Source of the DNA: Pseudomonadota bacterium
Lineage (GTDB): Bacteria > Myxococcota > Myxococcia > Myxococcales > Myxococcaceae
DNA length: 64,000 nt
Direction: 5' to 3'
NCBI GenBank assembly: GCA_023423535.1
Contig: JAFAFL010000032.1
Location: forward strand, 248,001 to 312,000
Shown here piece after piece: positions 26,715 through 35,586 of this stretch (the stretch's first letter is position 1; each line of letters opens with the position of its first letter). The notes beneath the pieces were generated by a model that had not been told where the DNA came from, did no database searches, and worked only from the letters and a program-made list of their open reading frames with translations. The translations under genes and the position numbers were made by a program.

Positions 26715-28133
26715 TTGGCGTTGGACCTCAAGCGCAAGTTGTCGCGGCTCGACGGCGCGGGGCTGGTGCCCGGTGCGCCGGTGCCGCCGCGCGCGAACGT
26801 GCTGCCCGAGGCTGCTCCGATACCGCAGGTCGTACCGGCCGAAGAGCCACCGCCACTCGTCGAAGCCGACGCGCAGACGGACAAGCTGCGCCGGGGGCTC
26901 GCGACCCTGCGGCCGCCGACGCTGCGCACGCCGGTTCCCAACGCCCCCACAGTGCCCGCGTCAGGCGGAGCAGCCGCCCGCCGCAACACGCCGCTTCCGG
27001 CAGAGCAGCGCGACACGCCGCACGGCCCGGTCTTCGCGCGCGAGCACCTCTATCTCCCCGAACACCGCCACGGCACCGCGGAGCTTCGCGGCGCCCTGAC
27101 CGCCGAGCCGGAGCTGGTGGCCGCGCTCGCGCTGGATCCCTCCCTGCGCGACATCGATCCGCGGCGGATGTTGCTGCTCGACACCGAGACCACCGGCCTC
27201 GCGGGCGGGACGGGGACCCTGCCCTTCGTGGTGGGCCTCGGCTGGTTCGAGGGCGAGCGCCTGAAGGTCACGCAGCTGCTCCTGCGTCGTCCGGGCGAAG
27301 AGCGGGCGATGTTGCGGCTGGTGGAGGAGCGGCTCGCGGAAGCGTCGGTGCTCGTCAGCTACAACGGCAAGACCTTCGACTGGCCGCTCCTGAAGAGTCG
27401 CTTCGTGATGAACCGGCTCACGCCGCCGCCGCTCGTGGCGCACCTCGACCTGCTGCACTGCGCGCGGCGCGTGTTCAAGCGGCGGATGACCGGTGCGCGG
27501 CTCGTTCAGCTCGAGGAGGACGTGCTCGGGTTCCGACGGGTGGGGGACGTGCCGGGCAGCGAGATACCGGAACTCTATTTCCGGTACCTGCGCACCGGTG
27601 ACGGCGCGCTGCTGGCGCCGGTGCTCGAACACAACGTGCACGACATGGCGCTGCTCGCGGCGCTGCTCGGCGAGCTCGTGCGGCAGTTCCGTTCTGCGGG
27701 AGTCGAAGGGGATCCGCGGGATCAGCTCGGCTTCGCCACCGTGGCGGCGCGCGCGGGAGACGGTGCACGCGCGGCCCTCTTCGCCCAGGCCGCGGCGCGC
27801 GCGACCGCGTCCACGGACCGGGCCCTGTGTGCCGAAGCGCTGGCGCTGGCCGCGGAGCTCGCGCGCCGGGAGGGGAACGTGGTCGCCGCGGTGGAGGCGC
27901 TGGAGCATGCGCTGGCGGTGGCGAGTGGAGCGGTCGTCTCGCAGCTCCACCTCGCGCTGGCGAAGCTGCACGAGCACCGGACCGGGAAGCTCGTCCGCGC
28001 GCTCGAGCACGCCCGCCACACCCGGGCCGCGGAAGGCGCCGAAGAACACGCCAAGCGAGTGGCCCGGCTCCAGCGTCGCCTCGGCGCCCGCGGCCCGACG
28101 GACGCCGGCGGGACCCTGCCGCTGCTGCCCTGA
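26715..28133 (+). CDS. mrfB: MrfB-type DEDD exonuclease with TPR-like C-terminus
   Basis: 472 residues, TTG start with GGAG 6 bases upstream. Residues 1-110 are Pro/Ala-rich linker. A ribonuclease-H-like exonuclease core follows: Asp156 and Glu158 in LLDTETTGLAGGTG, Asp222 in NGKTFDWPLL, then His306/His309 and Asp310 in LEHNVHDMALL. This is the YprB/MrfB pattern. The C-terminal ~140 residues are helix repeats (Ala/Leu/Arg-rich) like TPRs. It lies 36 bases after the MrfA-type helicase, the order known from B. subtilis yprA-yprB. Together they are predicted to excise bulky or crosslink-type DNA lesions. Confidence 0.85.
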   Translation: MALDLKRKLSRLDGAGLVPGAPVPPRANVLPEAAPIPQVVPAEEPPPLVEADAQTDKLRRGLATLRPPTLRTPVPNAPTVPASGGAAARRNTPLPAEQRDTPHGPVFAREHLYLPEHRHGTAELRGALTAEPELVAALALDPSLRDIDPRRMLLLDTETTGLAGGTGTLPFVVGLGWFEGERLKVTQLLLRRPGEERAMLRLVEERLAEASVLVSYNGKTFDWPLLKSRFVMNRLTPPPLVAHLDLLHCARRVFKRRMTGARLVQLEEDVLGFRRVGDVPGSEIPELYFRYLRTGDGALLAPVLEHNVHDMALLAALLGELVRQFRSAGVEGDPRDQLGFATVAARAGDGARAALFAQAAARATASTDRALCAEALALAAELARREGNVVAAVEALEHALAVASGAVVSQLHLALAKLHEHRTGKLVRALEHARHTRAAEGAEEHAKRVARLQRRLGARGPTDAGGTLPLLP

Positions 28134-28135
28134 GA

Positions 28136-28753
28136 TCAGATGGTGAGGTCCACCTGGTACACGCCCTCGCCGATGACGGAGGTGGCGGTGCCGGTGACGC
28201 GCGTGGTGCCGAGCTTCCGGCGCGTGCCGCCGCTGCCGTCGTCCTCGAGCGCGCCGCTGAAGGTGAGGTTCAGGCGGACCGTGTCCTCGAGGTCGCCGGT
28301 CATCTGGAAGTCGCCGACGAGCGTGCCCTCGAGCGTGCCGGTGGGGATGTTCTTCAGGTTGAGGTTCAGCGACGGCTGCGCAGAGGGGTCGGTCGAGGTC
28401 GCGTAGGTGATCTCGATCGGGTCCTCGTCCTCGCCGACGACGATCTCGCCGTCCGAGTACTCGGTCAGTTCAATCTTCAGGCGCATGCCCTTGTTCGCGG
28501 ACGCGCCCTGATCGACCTGACCGGTGATCTTCAGCGTTCCCGTCGCATCGCCAGTGGTGCTCTGCGCCGGGATGTTCGCGCTGTTGGCGGCGTTGAAGCC
28601 GTCGAAGCCGAGCTTCAGCGACTTCTCCACCGCGAGGTCCAGGCCGAGGTACGCCCGGCGCGCCCCCTCCTCCGACGACACGTCGTTGCCACACGCGGAC
28701 AGCGCGACCGCCGCCGCGAAAACGAGGACTGCAGAAAGGGTCTTGTGGTTCAT
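28136..28753 (-). CDS. Small lipoprotein, unknown function
   Basis: 205 residues from ATG 28753. Lipobox LSAC with Cys21 after a hydrophobic core. The mature protein is beta-rich and acidic, with repeated Thr/Gly/Leu strands (TGTLKITGQV, GTLEGTLVGDFQMTGDLEDTVRLNLTFSGAL) resembling an immunoglobulin-like or calycin-like all-beta sheet. No motif gives a function. It converges with mrfB, with only two bases between the stops. Confidence 0.7.
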   Translation of the reverse strand: MNHKTLSAVLVFAAAVALSACGNDVSSEEGARRAYLGLDLAVEKSLKLGFDGFNAANSANIPAQSTTGDATGTLKITGQVDQGASANKGMRLKIELTEYSDGEIVVGEDEDPIEITYATSTDPSAQPSLNLNLKNIPTGTLEGTLVGDFQMTGDLEDTVRLNLTFSGALEDDGSGGTRRKLGTTRVTGTATSVIGEGVYQVDLTI

Positions 28754-28905
28754 GCGCGCCGGCATAGCGCCGCGCCGTCAGCACTCAAAGCCCGAGCCGG
28801 ATGCGAGCGCCGGCGGCGTTCACCGACAGCCGCAAGGTGCAGGCACACCGCGCATCCGGCACCGAGGCACCTTCCTCCGCGCACACGCCGCACAGCGCCT
28901 ACCAC

Positions 28906-29298
28906 TCACCGCGGCCGGTGCTGCGTTCCCAACCCGGCGGTGATGAACAGGCCCGTCGCCCGGGAGGAGACGTCCGCGGTGTGCCACACGCCCGGCCCGT
29001 TGATCGCGTACTCGCCGGGCTTCAGCGTGGTGCGCACCTCCCGCCCCTCCACCTCCTGCACCAGCGTCAGCTCGCCCTCCAGGCAGAGCACGACCTCGTC
29101 GCCCTCCGGGTGCATCTCCCAGGTGTCCCAGGGCCCGGTGAAGGTGAACTGCGTCACCAGCCGGCCTTCACGCCCGTCTGCGCCGTGGCGCTCGCCGTAG
29201 GCCTCGTACCAGGCCATCCCGCCCGTCATTGGCGGCTGAGGCACCGCAGTGGCGCCGAGGCCCAGGTGCAGCGGCCGCTCCGTCAGCTTGAGGTTCAT
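28906..29298 (-). CDS. Cupin-domain protein
   Basis: 130 residues from ATG 29298. A single cupin fold: first motif region around EMHPEGDEVVLCLEGELTL (His and Glu, G-rich turn) and second around PGEYAINGPGVWHTADV (His). The motif set WEMHPEGDE...GVWH can hold a metal. A bigger opposite-strand frame covers this locus, but the cupin pattern and its ordinary length make this the gene. Its substrate is unknown, and its upstream neighbour is the divergent glutaryl-CoA dehydrogenase gene (84 bases). Confidence 0.75.
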   Translation of the reverse strand: MNLKLTERPLHLGLGATAVPQPPMTGGMAWYEAYGERHGADGREGRLVTQFTFTGPWDTWEMHPEGDEVVLCLEGELTLVQEVEGREVRTTLKPGEYAINGPGVWHTADVSSRATGLFITAGLGTQHRPR

Positions 29299-29382
29299 GT
29301 CCCCGGACGTTACAAGCGCAGCCCTCTGCCGGACGAGCGCGACCTTCGCCGACGCCCGGCCGATGCCCTGAGGACCGCCCCC

Positions 29383-30564
29383 ATGCCCCGCGCCGAAGTG
29401 ACCGACCTGTACCGCATCGACGATCTGCTCTCTCCCGAGGAGCTCGCCGCGCGCGACACCGTGGCCCAGTTCATCGACAGGAAGTACCTGCCGGTCATCG
29501 GCAAGCACTTCGACGAGGGGACCTTTCCCTCGCACCTCATGCCGGAGCTGGCGGAGCTCGGCGTGTTCGGCGCGGCGCTGCAGGGCTACGGCTGCGCGGG
29601 CATGAACAACATGAGCTACGGGCTCATCCTCCAGGAGCTCGAGCGCGGTGACTCGGGCCTGCGCTCGTTCGCGTCGGTGCAGAGCTCTCTGTGCATGTGG
29701 CCCATCCACGCCTACGGCAGCGAGGCACAGAAGGAGAAGTTCCTCCCCGGCATGGCGAAGGGGAAGCTCATCGGCTGCTTCGGGCTGACCGAGCCGGACT
29801 TCGGTTCGAACCCCGGCGGCATGCTCACCCGCGCGCGCCGCGACGGAAACGGCTGGGTCCTCAACGGCACGAAGACCTGGATCACCAACGGCTCGATCGC
29901 GGACGTGGCGATCGTGTGGGCGAAGACCGACGACGGCGGCGCCGAGTCCATCCGCGGCTTCCTCGTGGAGAAGGGGATGCCCGGCTTCAGCGCCCGCGAG
30001 ATCAAGGGCAAGTTCTCGCTCCGCGCCTCCTACACCTCCGAGCTCTCGTTGCAGGACGTGCGCGTGCCGGACGAGAACGTGCTCCCCGGCGTGAAGGGTC
30101 TGCGCGGTCCGCTCTCCTGTCTGAACAACGCGCGCGGCGGCATCGCCATGGCGGCCACTGGCGCGGCCATCGCCTGCTTCGAGGCGGCTCGCGAGTACGC
30201 GCTCTCGCGCACCCAGTTCGACCGGCCCATCGCCGCCTACCAGCTCACGCAGGAGAAGCTCGCGGACATGCTGCAGGAGATCGTCAAGGCGCAGCTCGTC
30301 GGCTGGCGGCTGATGCGGCTGAAGGACGAGGGCAAGGCCACGCCGGCGATTGTCTCGCTCGCCAAGCGCAACAACGTCCGCAGCGCGCTGCTCATCGCGC
30401 GTGAGGCGCGGAGCATCTTCGGCGCCAACGGGATCACGGTGGAGTACCCGGCCGTGCGCCACATGCTGAACCTCGAGAGCGTCTACACCTACGAGGGCAC
30501 CCACGAGGTCCACACGCTCGTGCTCGGCAAGGCGATCACCGGCATCGACGCGTTCAACCCGTAG
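29383..30564 (+). CDS. gcdH: Glutaryl-CoA dehydrogenase
   Basis: 393 residues from ATG 29383, the family's normal length. Acyl-CoA dehydrogenase fold with the glutaryl-CoA signature SGLRSFASVQSSLCMWPI (Arg for the glutaryl carboxylate), GLTEPDFGSNPGGM, TWITNGSIADV, and catalytic Glu in YEGTHEVHTL. It converts glutaryl-CoA to crotonyl-CoA and CO2 in lysine/tryptophan and aromatic-acid breakdown. It is followed 20 bases later by a hotdog thioesterase, so the two may be co-transcribed. Confidence 0.94.
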   Translation: MPRAEVTDLYRIDDLLSPEELAARDTVAQFIDRKYLPVIGKHFDEGTFPSHLMPELAELGVFGAALQGYGCAGMNNMSYGLILQELERGDSGLRSFASVQSSLCMWPIHAYGSEAQKEKFLPGMAKGKLIGCFGLTEPDFGSNPGGMLTRARRDGNGWVLNGTKTWITNGSIADVAIVWAKTDDGGAESIRGFLVEKGMPGFSAREIKGKFSLRASYTSELSLQDVRVPDENVLPGVKGLRGPLSCLNNARGGIAMAATGAAIACFEAAREYALSRTQFDRPIAAYQLTQEKLADMLQEIVKAQLVGWRLMRLKDEGKATPAIVSLAKRNNVRSALLIAREARSIFGANGITVEYPAVRHMLNLESVYTYEGTHEVHTLVLGKAITGIDAFNP

Positions 30565-30584
30565 CCGCGCGCAGGGACTCAGAC

Positions 30585-31001
30585 ATGTACGTCCAGCGCC
30601 GCACCGTCCGCTTCGAAGAGGTCGACTTCGCGCGAATCGTCTATTTCCCGCGCCTCTTCGGCTACTGCCACCAGACCTTCGAGGACTTCTTCCGCGACGA
30701 GGTCGGCATCCCCTACGCGCAGATGCTCGGCGAGCGCCGCGTGGGCTATCCCGCCGTGCACGCGGAGAGCGACTTCAAGGCCCCGCTCCGCTTCGGCGAA
30801 GACGTGCGCATCGAGATGGAGGCGCTGAAGGTGGGCAACCGCTCCATCACCTCGCGCTACCGCCTCTTCCGCGGCGAGACCGACGAGCTGTGCACCGAGT
30901 GCCGCATCGTCACCGTCTCCATCTCCATGGACGTGTACGGCGCCACCGACCTGCCCAGCGATGTGCGCGCGGTGTTCGAGCGCCACCTGGCGAAGTCGTA
31001 G
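30585..31001 (+). CDS. 4HBT-family acyl-CoA thioesterase
   Basis: 138 residues, a hotdog-fold enzyme. Catalytic Asp/Glu region EEVDFARIVYFPRLFGYCHQTFEDFF is the 4-hydroxybenzoyl-CoA thioesterase/YbgC-type motif (Asp14-like residue followed by the long central helix), and the second strand has PAVHAESDFKAPLRFGEDVRIE. It hydrolyses an acyl- or aroyl-CoA. It is placed after gcdH, suggesting help in releasing a blocked CoA intermediate. A hairpin (31000-31027) overlaps its stop. Confidence 0.9.
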   Translation: MYVQRRTVRFEEVDFARIVYFPRLFGYCHQTFEDFFRDEVGIPYAQMLGERRVGYPAVHAESDFKAPLRFGEDVRIEMEALKVGNRSITSRYRLFRGETDELCTECRIVTVSISMDVYGATDLPSDVRAVFERHLAKS

Positions 31002-31027
31002 CCCCGCTGCCGCGTAGCGAAGGGGCT
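31000..31027. terminator. Possible terminator hairpin between converging genes
   Basis: AGCCCC (31000-31005) can pair with GGGGCT (31022-31027), with an inner 3-bp stem and a small bulge. It touches the stops of both converging genes (31001 and 31027). No T-run, so the call is weak. Confidence 0.35.
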
Positions 31028-31569
31028 TAGGGCGCCTGCTGCACGCGGAGGAGCTTCTCGCGCGAGTAGCCGCGGGCCTCGAGCTTCCGCAGCAGAGACT
31101 CGTACACGTCGTCCGGCAGCGTGGGTGTGCGGCTGAAGATCCAGCACGACTTCTTCTTCGGCTCGCCCACCAGCGCCCAGCTGTAGTCCGGGGCCACGTC
31201 GAGCACCCAGAAGTCCGCGGTGAAGGGCCAGAAGAACTGGACCTCCAGCTTCCCTGGCTGCGCCGCGTCCGGCTGCCAGAGCTTGCCCTCCACGGTCTTC
31301 ACCTCGCCGCCGAGCCGGTCCTTCACGCACCGGTTGAGGACCTTCACCGTGTCGCTGCCCGCGCGCCGCGAGTAGGTGGCGGTCACACCCACGCACCCGC
31401 GCTCGAAGTAGTGGTCGTAGCGCGCGAGCTCGTACCAGGTCCCGAGGAACCGCCCGAGGTCGAGCTTCGCCGTCTCGTTCACGCGATCCGCGCGCGCGGC
31501 GGATCCGAAGAGGAGCCCCGACATGAGCGCCAAAGCGAAGACCTGCGCCCGCGTCACGGAGAAGAACAT
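31027..31569 (-). CDS. Bacterial lipocalin (Blc-like), exported
   Basis: 180 residues. Signal peptide about 1-28 without a lipobox (ends SAARA), unlike E. coli Blc, which is a lipoprotein. Lipocalin features: N-terminal GTWYELARYDHYFERGC (GxW motif) and the SWALVGEPKKKSCWIFSRTP strand near the C-terminus, plus the Cys pair CVGVT...SCW likely forming a disulfide. It carries small hydrophobic molecules in the periplasm or outside. The stop is next to the thioesterase stop. Confidence 0.88.
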   Translation of the reverse strand: MFFSVTRAQVFALALMSGLLFGSAARADRVNETAKLDLGRFLGTWYELARYDHYFERGCVGVTATYSRRAGSDTVKVLNRCVKDRLGGEVKTVEGKLWQPDAAQPGKLEVQFFWPFTADFWVLDVAPDYSWALVGEPKKKSCWIFSRTPTLPDDVYESLLRKLEARGYSREKLLRVQQAP

Positions 31570-31609
31570 CCCGGAGAAGTAGGGCCGGGCCCGCTGCGCC
31601 GCAACGCGT

Positions 31610-32221
31610 TCAGCGCTGCTCCAGCGCCGCCTGGTACTCGCGCATCGCCGCGCTCGCGGTGGGCCGGTCGATGAACGAGACCAGCTGCTCGAGGTCGATG
31701 CCGGCCAGAGCCTCGCTCCGCGCGACTTCCTCGTAGTCCTCGCCGCGAAGCACGTGGACGGTGATGCGTCCGCGGCGCCAGAACCACAGCTCCCCCACGC
31801 CCAGCGCCCGGTAGATCTCGCGCTTGTCGAGCCCGCCGGCGGTCCACACCACCTCGATGGCGAGATGCGGCCTTTCGACTCCGCGGGGGTCGCCGAAGAT
31901 GTAGCACTCGTCCGGTTCGACCCCGCGCTGTAGCTCCTTCTTCTCCAGTGTCCAGGAGCCGAACGGGGTGAAGTCGATGCCCTCGTGCAGGCACCAGACC
32001 TCGACCAGGCGACCGATCATCGACTTGATGACCCAGTGGTCGCGCGACGGGCTCATGAACTCGAGCGTGCCCTCCAGGTAGGCGAGCTTCGGAACGGGCC
32101 GCTCGCCGCGCAGCTCCAGTAGGCGCTGGTAGTCCGCCCAGGTCACGTCGCGCAGCACCACCCGGTGGTCTTCCACCTGGGCGTCGTCGAGGCGCGGCGA
32201 AGCGTGGGCGATCATCGTCAT
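31610..32221 (-). CDS. Uma2-family (DUF820) predicted endonuclease-like protein
   Basis: 203 residues from ATG 32221. Uma2/DUF820 pattern: LAYLEGTLEFMSPSRDHW, then VEPDECYIFG and PHLAIEVVWTAGGLDKREIYRALGVGELWFW, a PD-(D/E)xK nuclease-like core with Glu and Lys after the last strand. The frame stays open upstream with an Arg-rich stretch (RLRLRLRLR), which I treat as non-coding. The biological role of the family is not established. It has its own short upstream gap (52 bases) to the DUF2058 gene. Confidence 0.82.
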   Translation of the reverse strand: MTMIAHASPRLDDAQVEDHRVVLRDVTWADYQRLLELRGERPVPKLAYLEGTLEFMSPSRDHWVIKSMIGRLVEVWCLHEGIDFTPFGSWTLEKKELQRGVEPDECYIFGDPRGVERPHLAIEVVWTAGGLDKREIYRALGVGELWFWRRGRITVHVLRGEDYEEVARSEALAGIDLEQLVSFIDRPTASAAMREYQAALEQR

Positions 32222-32273
32222 CTGGAAGGATAGGGCGACCGGCGGATCGCGGCCAGCGCGCCCCTTCCGCCCG

Positions 32274-32981
32274 TCAGGAAGGCTGCGGCTCGCCGCTCTC
32301 GGGCGCAGCGGTCTCCACCGCACCTTCACCCGGCTCGGACGAAGGCGAAGCCGAAGACGAAGGCGCATTCTCCTCACCCTCCGGCGGCCGCGACGCCTCG
32401 GCCTTCTGCCGCCGCGAGAGCTCCTCGTCGGAGAGGAAGCCGACCGGCGATCCCTGCCGGTTGAAGAAGCGCACCGAGCGCTCCTGCAGCTTCATCACCT
32501 CTTCGGCGACGTGGGCCGGCACGATGGCGTGCTCGATCTGTCCCGGGTCCGGGCGCTCGACGACGGCGAGCTCACCGCGCTCGAGCTGTCCGGCCATCTC
32601 CGGCGCCATCTCGATCCGGCGCAGGCGGTTCTTCCGCGTGACGAAGAAGAAGGTGTGGCCGCCCTCGGTGTTCGGCGCGACCTGCGCGGCGCTCACGAGC
32701 TCGCGGATCTTCCGGTCGAGCTCGAGCTGCTTCTTCGCCTCGAGCCGCTGGAACTCCTTGTTGTTCGGCACCGCGAGCGGCGGCAGCTTCGGGATCGGCC
32801 CGCTCGACGAAGGCGCGCGCTCGTGACGACCTCCGCCCGGTCCACCGCGGCCGCCGCCCTGGCCTCCTCCACCGGGGCGACCGCCTCGCTCGGAGGGGCC
32901 GCGCTTCGGCTCGGCGTCGGGACGGGCCACGCTCTCGGAGATGAGGCCGGCCTTGAGGAGCTTGTCGCGGAGGCTTTGCAT
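32274..32981 (-). CDS. DUF2058 family protein with Gly/Arg-rich insert
   Basis: 235 residues. The N-terminus MQSLRDKLLKAGLISE and the core LAVPNNKEFQRLEAKKQLELDRKIRELV, then NTEGGHTFFFVTRKNRLRRIEM, match the DUF2058 (YaiL-type nucleoprotein) family. Residues 32-52 form an RGG-like stretch (RGGRPGGG, then QGGGRGGPGGGR), which is not part of the standard domain, and the last ~35 residues are acidic/Ser-rich. Such RGG boxes bind nucleic acids in other proteins. Function of DUF2058 is unknown; RNA association is inference. Confidence 0.82.
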   Translation of the reverse strand: MQSLRDKLLKAGLISESVARPDAEPKRGPSERGGRPGGGGQGGGRGGPGGGRHERAPSSSGPIPKLPPLAVPNNKEFQRLEAKKQLELDRKIRELVSAAQVAPNTEGGHTFFFVTRKNRLRRIEMAPEMAGQLERGELAVVERPDPGQIEHAIVPAHVAEEVMKLQERSVRFFNRQGSPVGFLSDEELSRRQKAEASRPPEGEENAPSSSASPSSEPGEGAVETAAPESGEPQPS

Positions 32982-33000
32982 GCCGGGCCTTCTAGCTGGC

Positions 33001-35586
33001 CTAGGGCGCGGCGCAAACCCCGTGTGTGGGCGCGGGGGCCCCGGCGCTCGCGCACGGACAGTTGGTCCCCGTGGAAGAGACCACGCCGCGCAGGGACGCG
33101 GAGCTCTGCAGCGCGCAGCTCGTCGCCGAGTTGATGCGGATGATCCCCAACCCGCCGCCGCCTCCGCCTCCGCCGCCTCCGGAGGAGCCCGGGTTTCCGG
33201 GCTGCGCGGCGGTGCTCATCCACGCGCCGTTGCCGCCGTTGCCGCCGATGCTCGTCCCGCCGCTGCCACCCTGCAGCGCGCTCGCCGCGTTGGGGTTGAA
33301 GGTCGTGGCCGGCTGGCCGTCCGCGCCGTCCGTGTTGATGACGGTGCTCCCGCCCTCGCCGCCGCCGCCGCCCGCGACCGAGATGACGGCCGAGCTACCG
33401 AAGCCGGCGCTGTTCCCCTCGAAGAGCAACGCGCCGCCGCTCCCGCCTCCGCCACCGCCGCGACCGACCGCATCGCCACCGGCGCCGCCAGAGCCCGTCG
33501 CCCACACGGTCCCGTTGATCGTCAGTGTTCCCGCGGCGCTGATCTGCACCGCGCCACCCGCGCCGCCGAAGAGGCCGGAGCCGGTCATCGCGTCGGCGTT
33601 CCCGCCGTAGCCGCCCGAGCAGCCACCGCGCAGCGGCTTCAACGTGGGGTCGAGGTTCATCGGCGGCGCGCCCGGCGTTCCCCCAATGGTCGCCGAGCCG
33701 CTCGTCCCGCCCGCACCGCCCGCGGTTCCGAAGCCACCGCCGCCGCCGCCGCCATGTAGCGTCGAGGAGGTTCCGCCCGCGCCGCCCACAGAACCGGTGC
33801 AGAGCGAGAACCTCGCGCCCGGACCGTTGCTGGCGAAGGTACCGCCCGCGAAGATCAGCCCGTCGATCGTCGCGTTCCCGTAGACGGCGAAGATGACCGG
33901 CCGGTCGCCGTAGAAGCCGAGCGAGCTGTTCGACGCGATGGTGAGGCTCTCGGTCGCGATGACGATCGCCTCGAGCCCGTTCGACTGCTGCACCACGTGC
34001 AGGGTGGGCTGCGGCACGTTGGCGCACCAGTTGTCGAACCGGCTCGTCCCGGTGAAGCCCGAGTCGGTGTTGATCCACGACCGCTGCGTGCAGTTGAAGT
34101 GCATCGCCCCCGTCCGCATCGCGGGCGGATAGTCGAGCGGGCTGAAGTTCGAGGGCACGTAGGGGAAGGGCGGCCCGCACACGCCGGTCGCCGAGCAGAA
34201 GCCGCCCGGACACGCGGCACCCGGCGTGGGCACGTAGCTGCACCCGGTCGCCGGCTGACAGGGGGGATTGCCCGCGGCGAAGCAGGTGGGCGGCGCGTTG
34301 CACATCACCGGGTTGCCGCCACCGCACTGGCCTCCGCCGCACGTCTTGCCGATCACGCACTGGTTCTGCGGATCGCACGCCTGCGCGTTGCAGCTCACGT
34401 CCTCGCAGTCAGTGTTTCCGTCGCCGTCGTTGTCGATTCCGTCGCCGCACTGCGCGCCGGTCTCAGACGGCACGCACTGCCCGGTCCCGAGGCACTCGCC
34501 GAGGCTGCACGCGCTGCCCGCCGGCCGGAACGGGTAGTGACAGTTGCCGTCGCCGCTCTGGCAGGTGCCGTTCGTCGCGTGGCACTCGGAGGGCGGCTCG
34601 TTGCAGACCTTGCGCGGGCCCTTGTCGCAGGTTCCGTTCGCCGCGCACCGCGCGGTCGGGTGGCAGAGGTCCTGCGGATCGCACTCGCGGTTCAGACAGC
34701 TCGCGTCCGCGCAGTCGGTGCCGTCCACGCCGTTGTCGTCCACGCCGTTCGCGCAGTTCGCCTCCGCGCCCGCGGGCAGGCACTCGCCGTCCGCGGTGCA
34801 CAGCCCCGACTGGCCGCACGCGATGCCCGGCCTCGGCGCGTACTGGCAGCCGCCCTTCGCCGCGTCACACGTCCCCGTCTGCTCGCGGCAGGGGTTCGCG
34901 GTCTGCGTGCACACGGTCGGTCCGCCGCCGGTGCAGGCCCCGGCGATGCACACCGCGCCGTCGGTGCAGGCCGCGCTCTCGCTGCAGCTCTTCGCCTCGC
35001 ACGAAGCGTCCGCGCAGTCGCCCAGGCCGTTGCAGTCGTTGTCCCTCCCGTCGCCGCAGAGCTCCACCGCGTCCGGGTGGACGGTGCCGTCGCCGTCGTT
35101 GCAGTCGGCGCCGCCGAACATCGCGCCGCGGAAGCCGTCGCCGTCCTCGTCGTACGCAGAGGGTACGCCCTGCAGCTCCACCACCGCGCGCTCCACGCTG
35201 CCTGCCACGAACGCCGCGTTCACCGCAGCGCTCTCCTCGTTGAGCACCGGCGTGCCGCCGCAGCCGCCGCTCGCATCGAGCAGGTAGCCGCGCGCGCCCA
35301 GCTGCACCTCGCCGCCGAGCGTCTCCGACGGATAGACCGCCACCGCCAGCTCCGAACGACCCTCGATGGCGATGGGCTCGGTCACCTGTTCGGCACCCGA
35401 GGCCGGCCGAACCCAGACCCTCACGCAGCCCGCCTTCACCCCGGAGGCCACGCGAACGGTCACGCCCAGCGCGGACTCGGTGGTGTCCCTGCAGCCGCCG
35501 AGCGCGCCGGCGAAGAGGACGAACACGCCGAGGAGGCCGAGGCGCCACGCGCGGGGAGCAGGCGGGCAGGAGGAAGGCGAACGCAT
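33001..35586 (-). CDS. MopE-like Cys-rich lipoprotein with Gly-rich C-terminal region
   Basis: 861 residues. The lipobox is LGGC with Cys32. Residues ~145-430 are Cys-rich, with MopE-type metal-binding repeats: EDGDGFRGAMFGGADCNDGDG followed by CGDGRDNDCNGLGDCADASC, ANCANGVDDNG, CGDGIDNDGDGNTDC, each with paired Cys and Asp/Asn calcium- or copper-type loops. Between the repeats are EGF-like Cys segments. The C-terminal ~400 residues are a beta-solenoid-like part that becomes extremely Gly-rich (many GGAGG/GGGGG runs, about 33.1-33.8 kb). This type of surface lipoprotein is characteristic of Myxococcota. Metal or adhesion function is inference. Confidence 0.85.
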   Translation of the reverse strand: MRSPSSCPPAPRAWRLGLLGVFVLFAGALGGCRDTTESALGVTVRVASGVKAGCVRVWVRPASGAEQVTEPIAIEGRSELAVAVYPSETLGGEVQLGARGYLLDASGGCGGTPVLNEESAAVNAAFVAGSVERAVVELQGVPSAYDEDGDGFRGAMFGGADCNDGDGTVHPDAVELCGDGRDNDCNGLGDCADASCEAKSCSESAACTDGAVCIAGACTGGGPTVCTQTANPCREQTGTCDAAKGGCQYAPRPGIACGQSGLCTADGECLPAGAEANCANGVDDNGVDGTDCADASCLNRECDPQDLCHPTARCAANGTCDKGPRKVCNEPPSECHATNGTCQSGDGNCHYPFRPAGSACSLGECLGTGQCVPSETGAQCGDGIDNDGDGNTDCEDVSCNAQACDPQNQCVIGKTCGGGQCGGGNPVMCNAPPTCFAAGNPPCQPATGCSYVPTPGAACPGGFCSATGVCGPPFPYVPSNFSPLDYPPAMRTGAMHFNCTQRSWINTDSGFTGTSRFDNWCANVPQPTLHVVQQSNGLEAIVIATESLTIASNSSLGFYGDRPVIFAVYGNATIDGLIFAGGTFASNGPGARFSLCTGSVGGAGGTSSTLHGGGGGGGFGTAGGAGGTSGSATIGGTPGAPPMNLDPTLKPLRGGCSGGYGGNADAMTGSGLFGGAGGAVQISAAGTLTINGTVWATGSGGAGGDAVGRGGGGGGSGGALLFEGNSAGFGSSAVISVAGGGGGEGGSTVINTDGADGQPATTFNPNAASALQGGSGGTSIGGNGGNGAWMSTAAQPGNPGSSGGGGGGGGGGLGIIRINSATSCALQSSASLRGVVSSTGTNCPCASAGAPAPTHGVCAAP

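Noticed and set aside
31610..32221. Uma2 protein as part of a defence or toxin system
   Set aside because: No partner gene, restriction or phage marker beside it; left as a stand-alone family member.
32222..32377. N-terminal extension of the Uma2 protein with an Arg-Leu repeat
   Set aside because: It reads through the intergenic gap and the end of the DUF2058 gene; the DUF820 motifs begin after ATG 32221.
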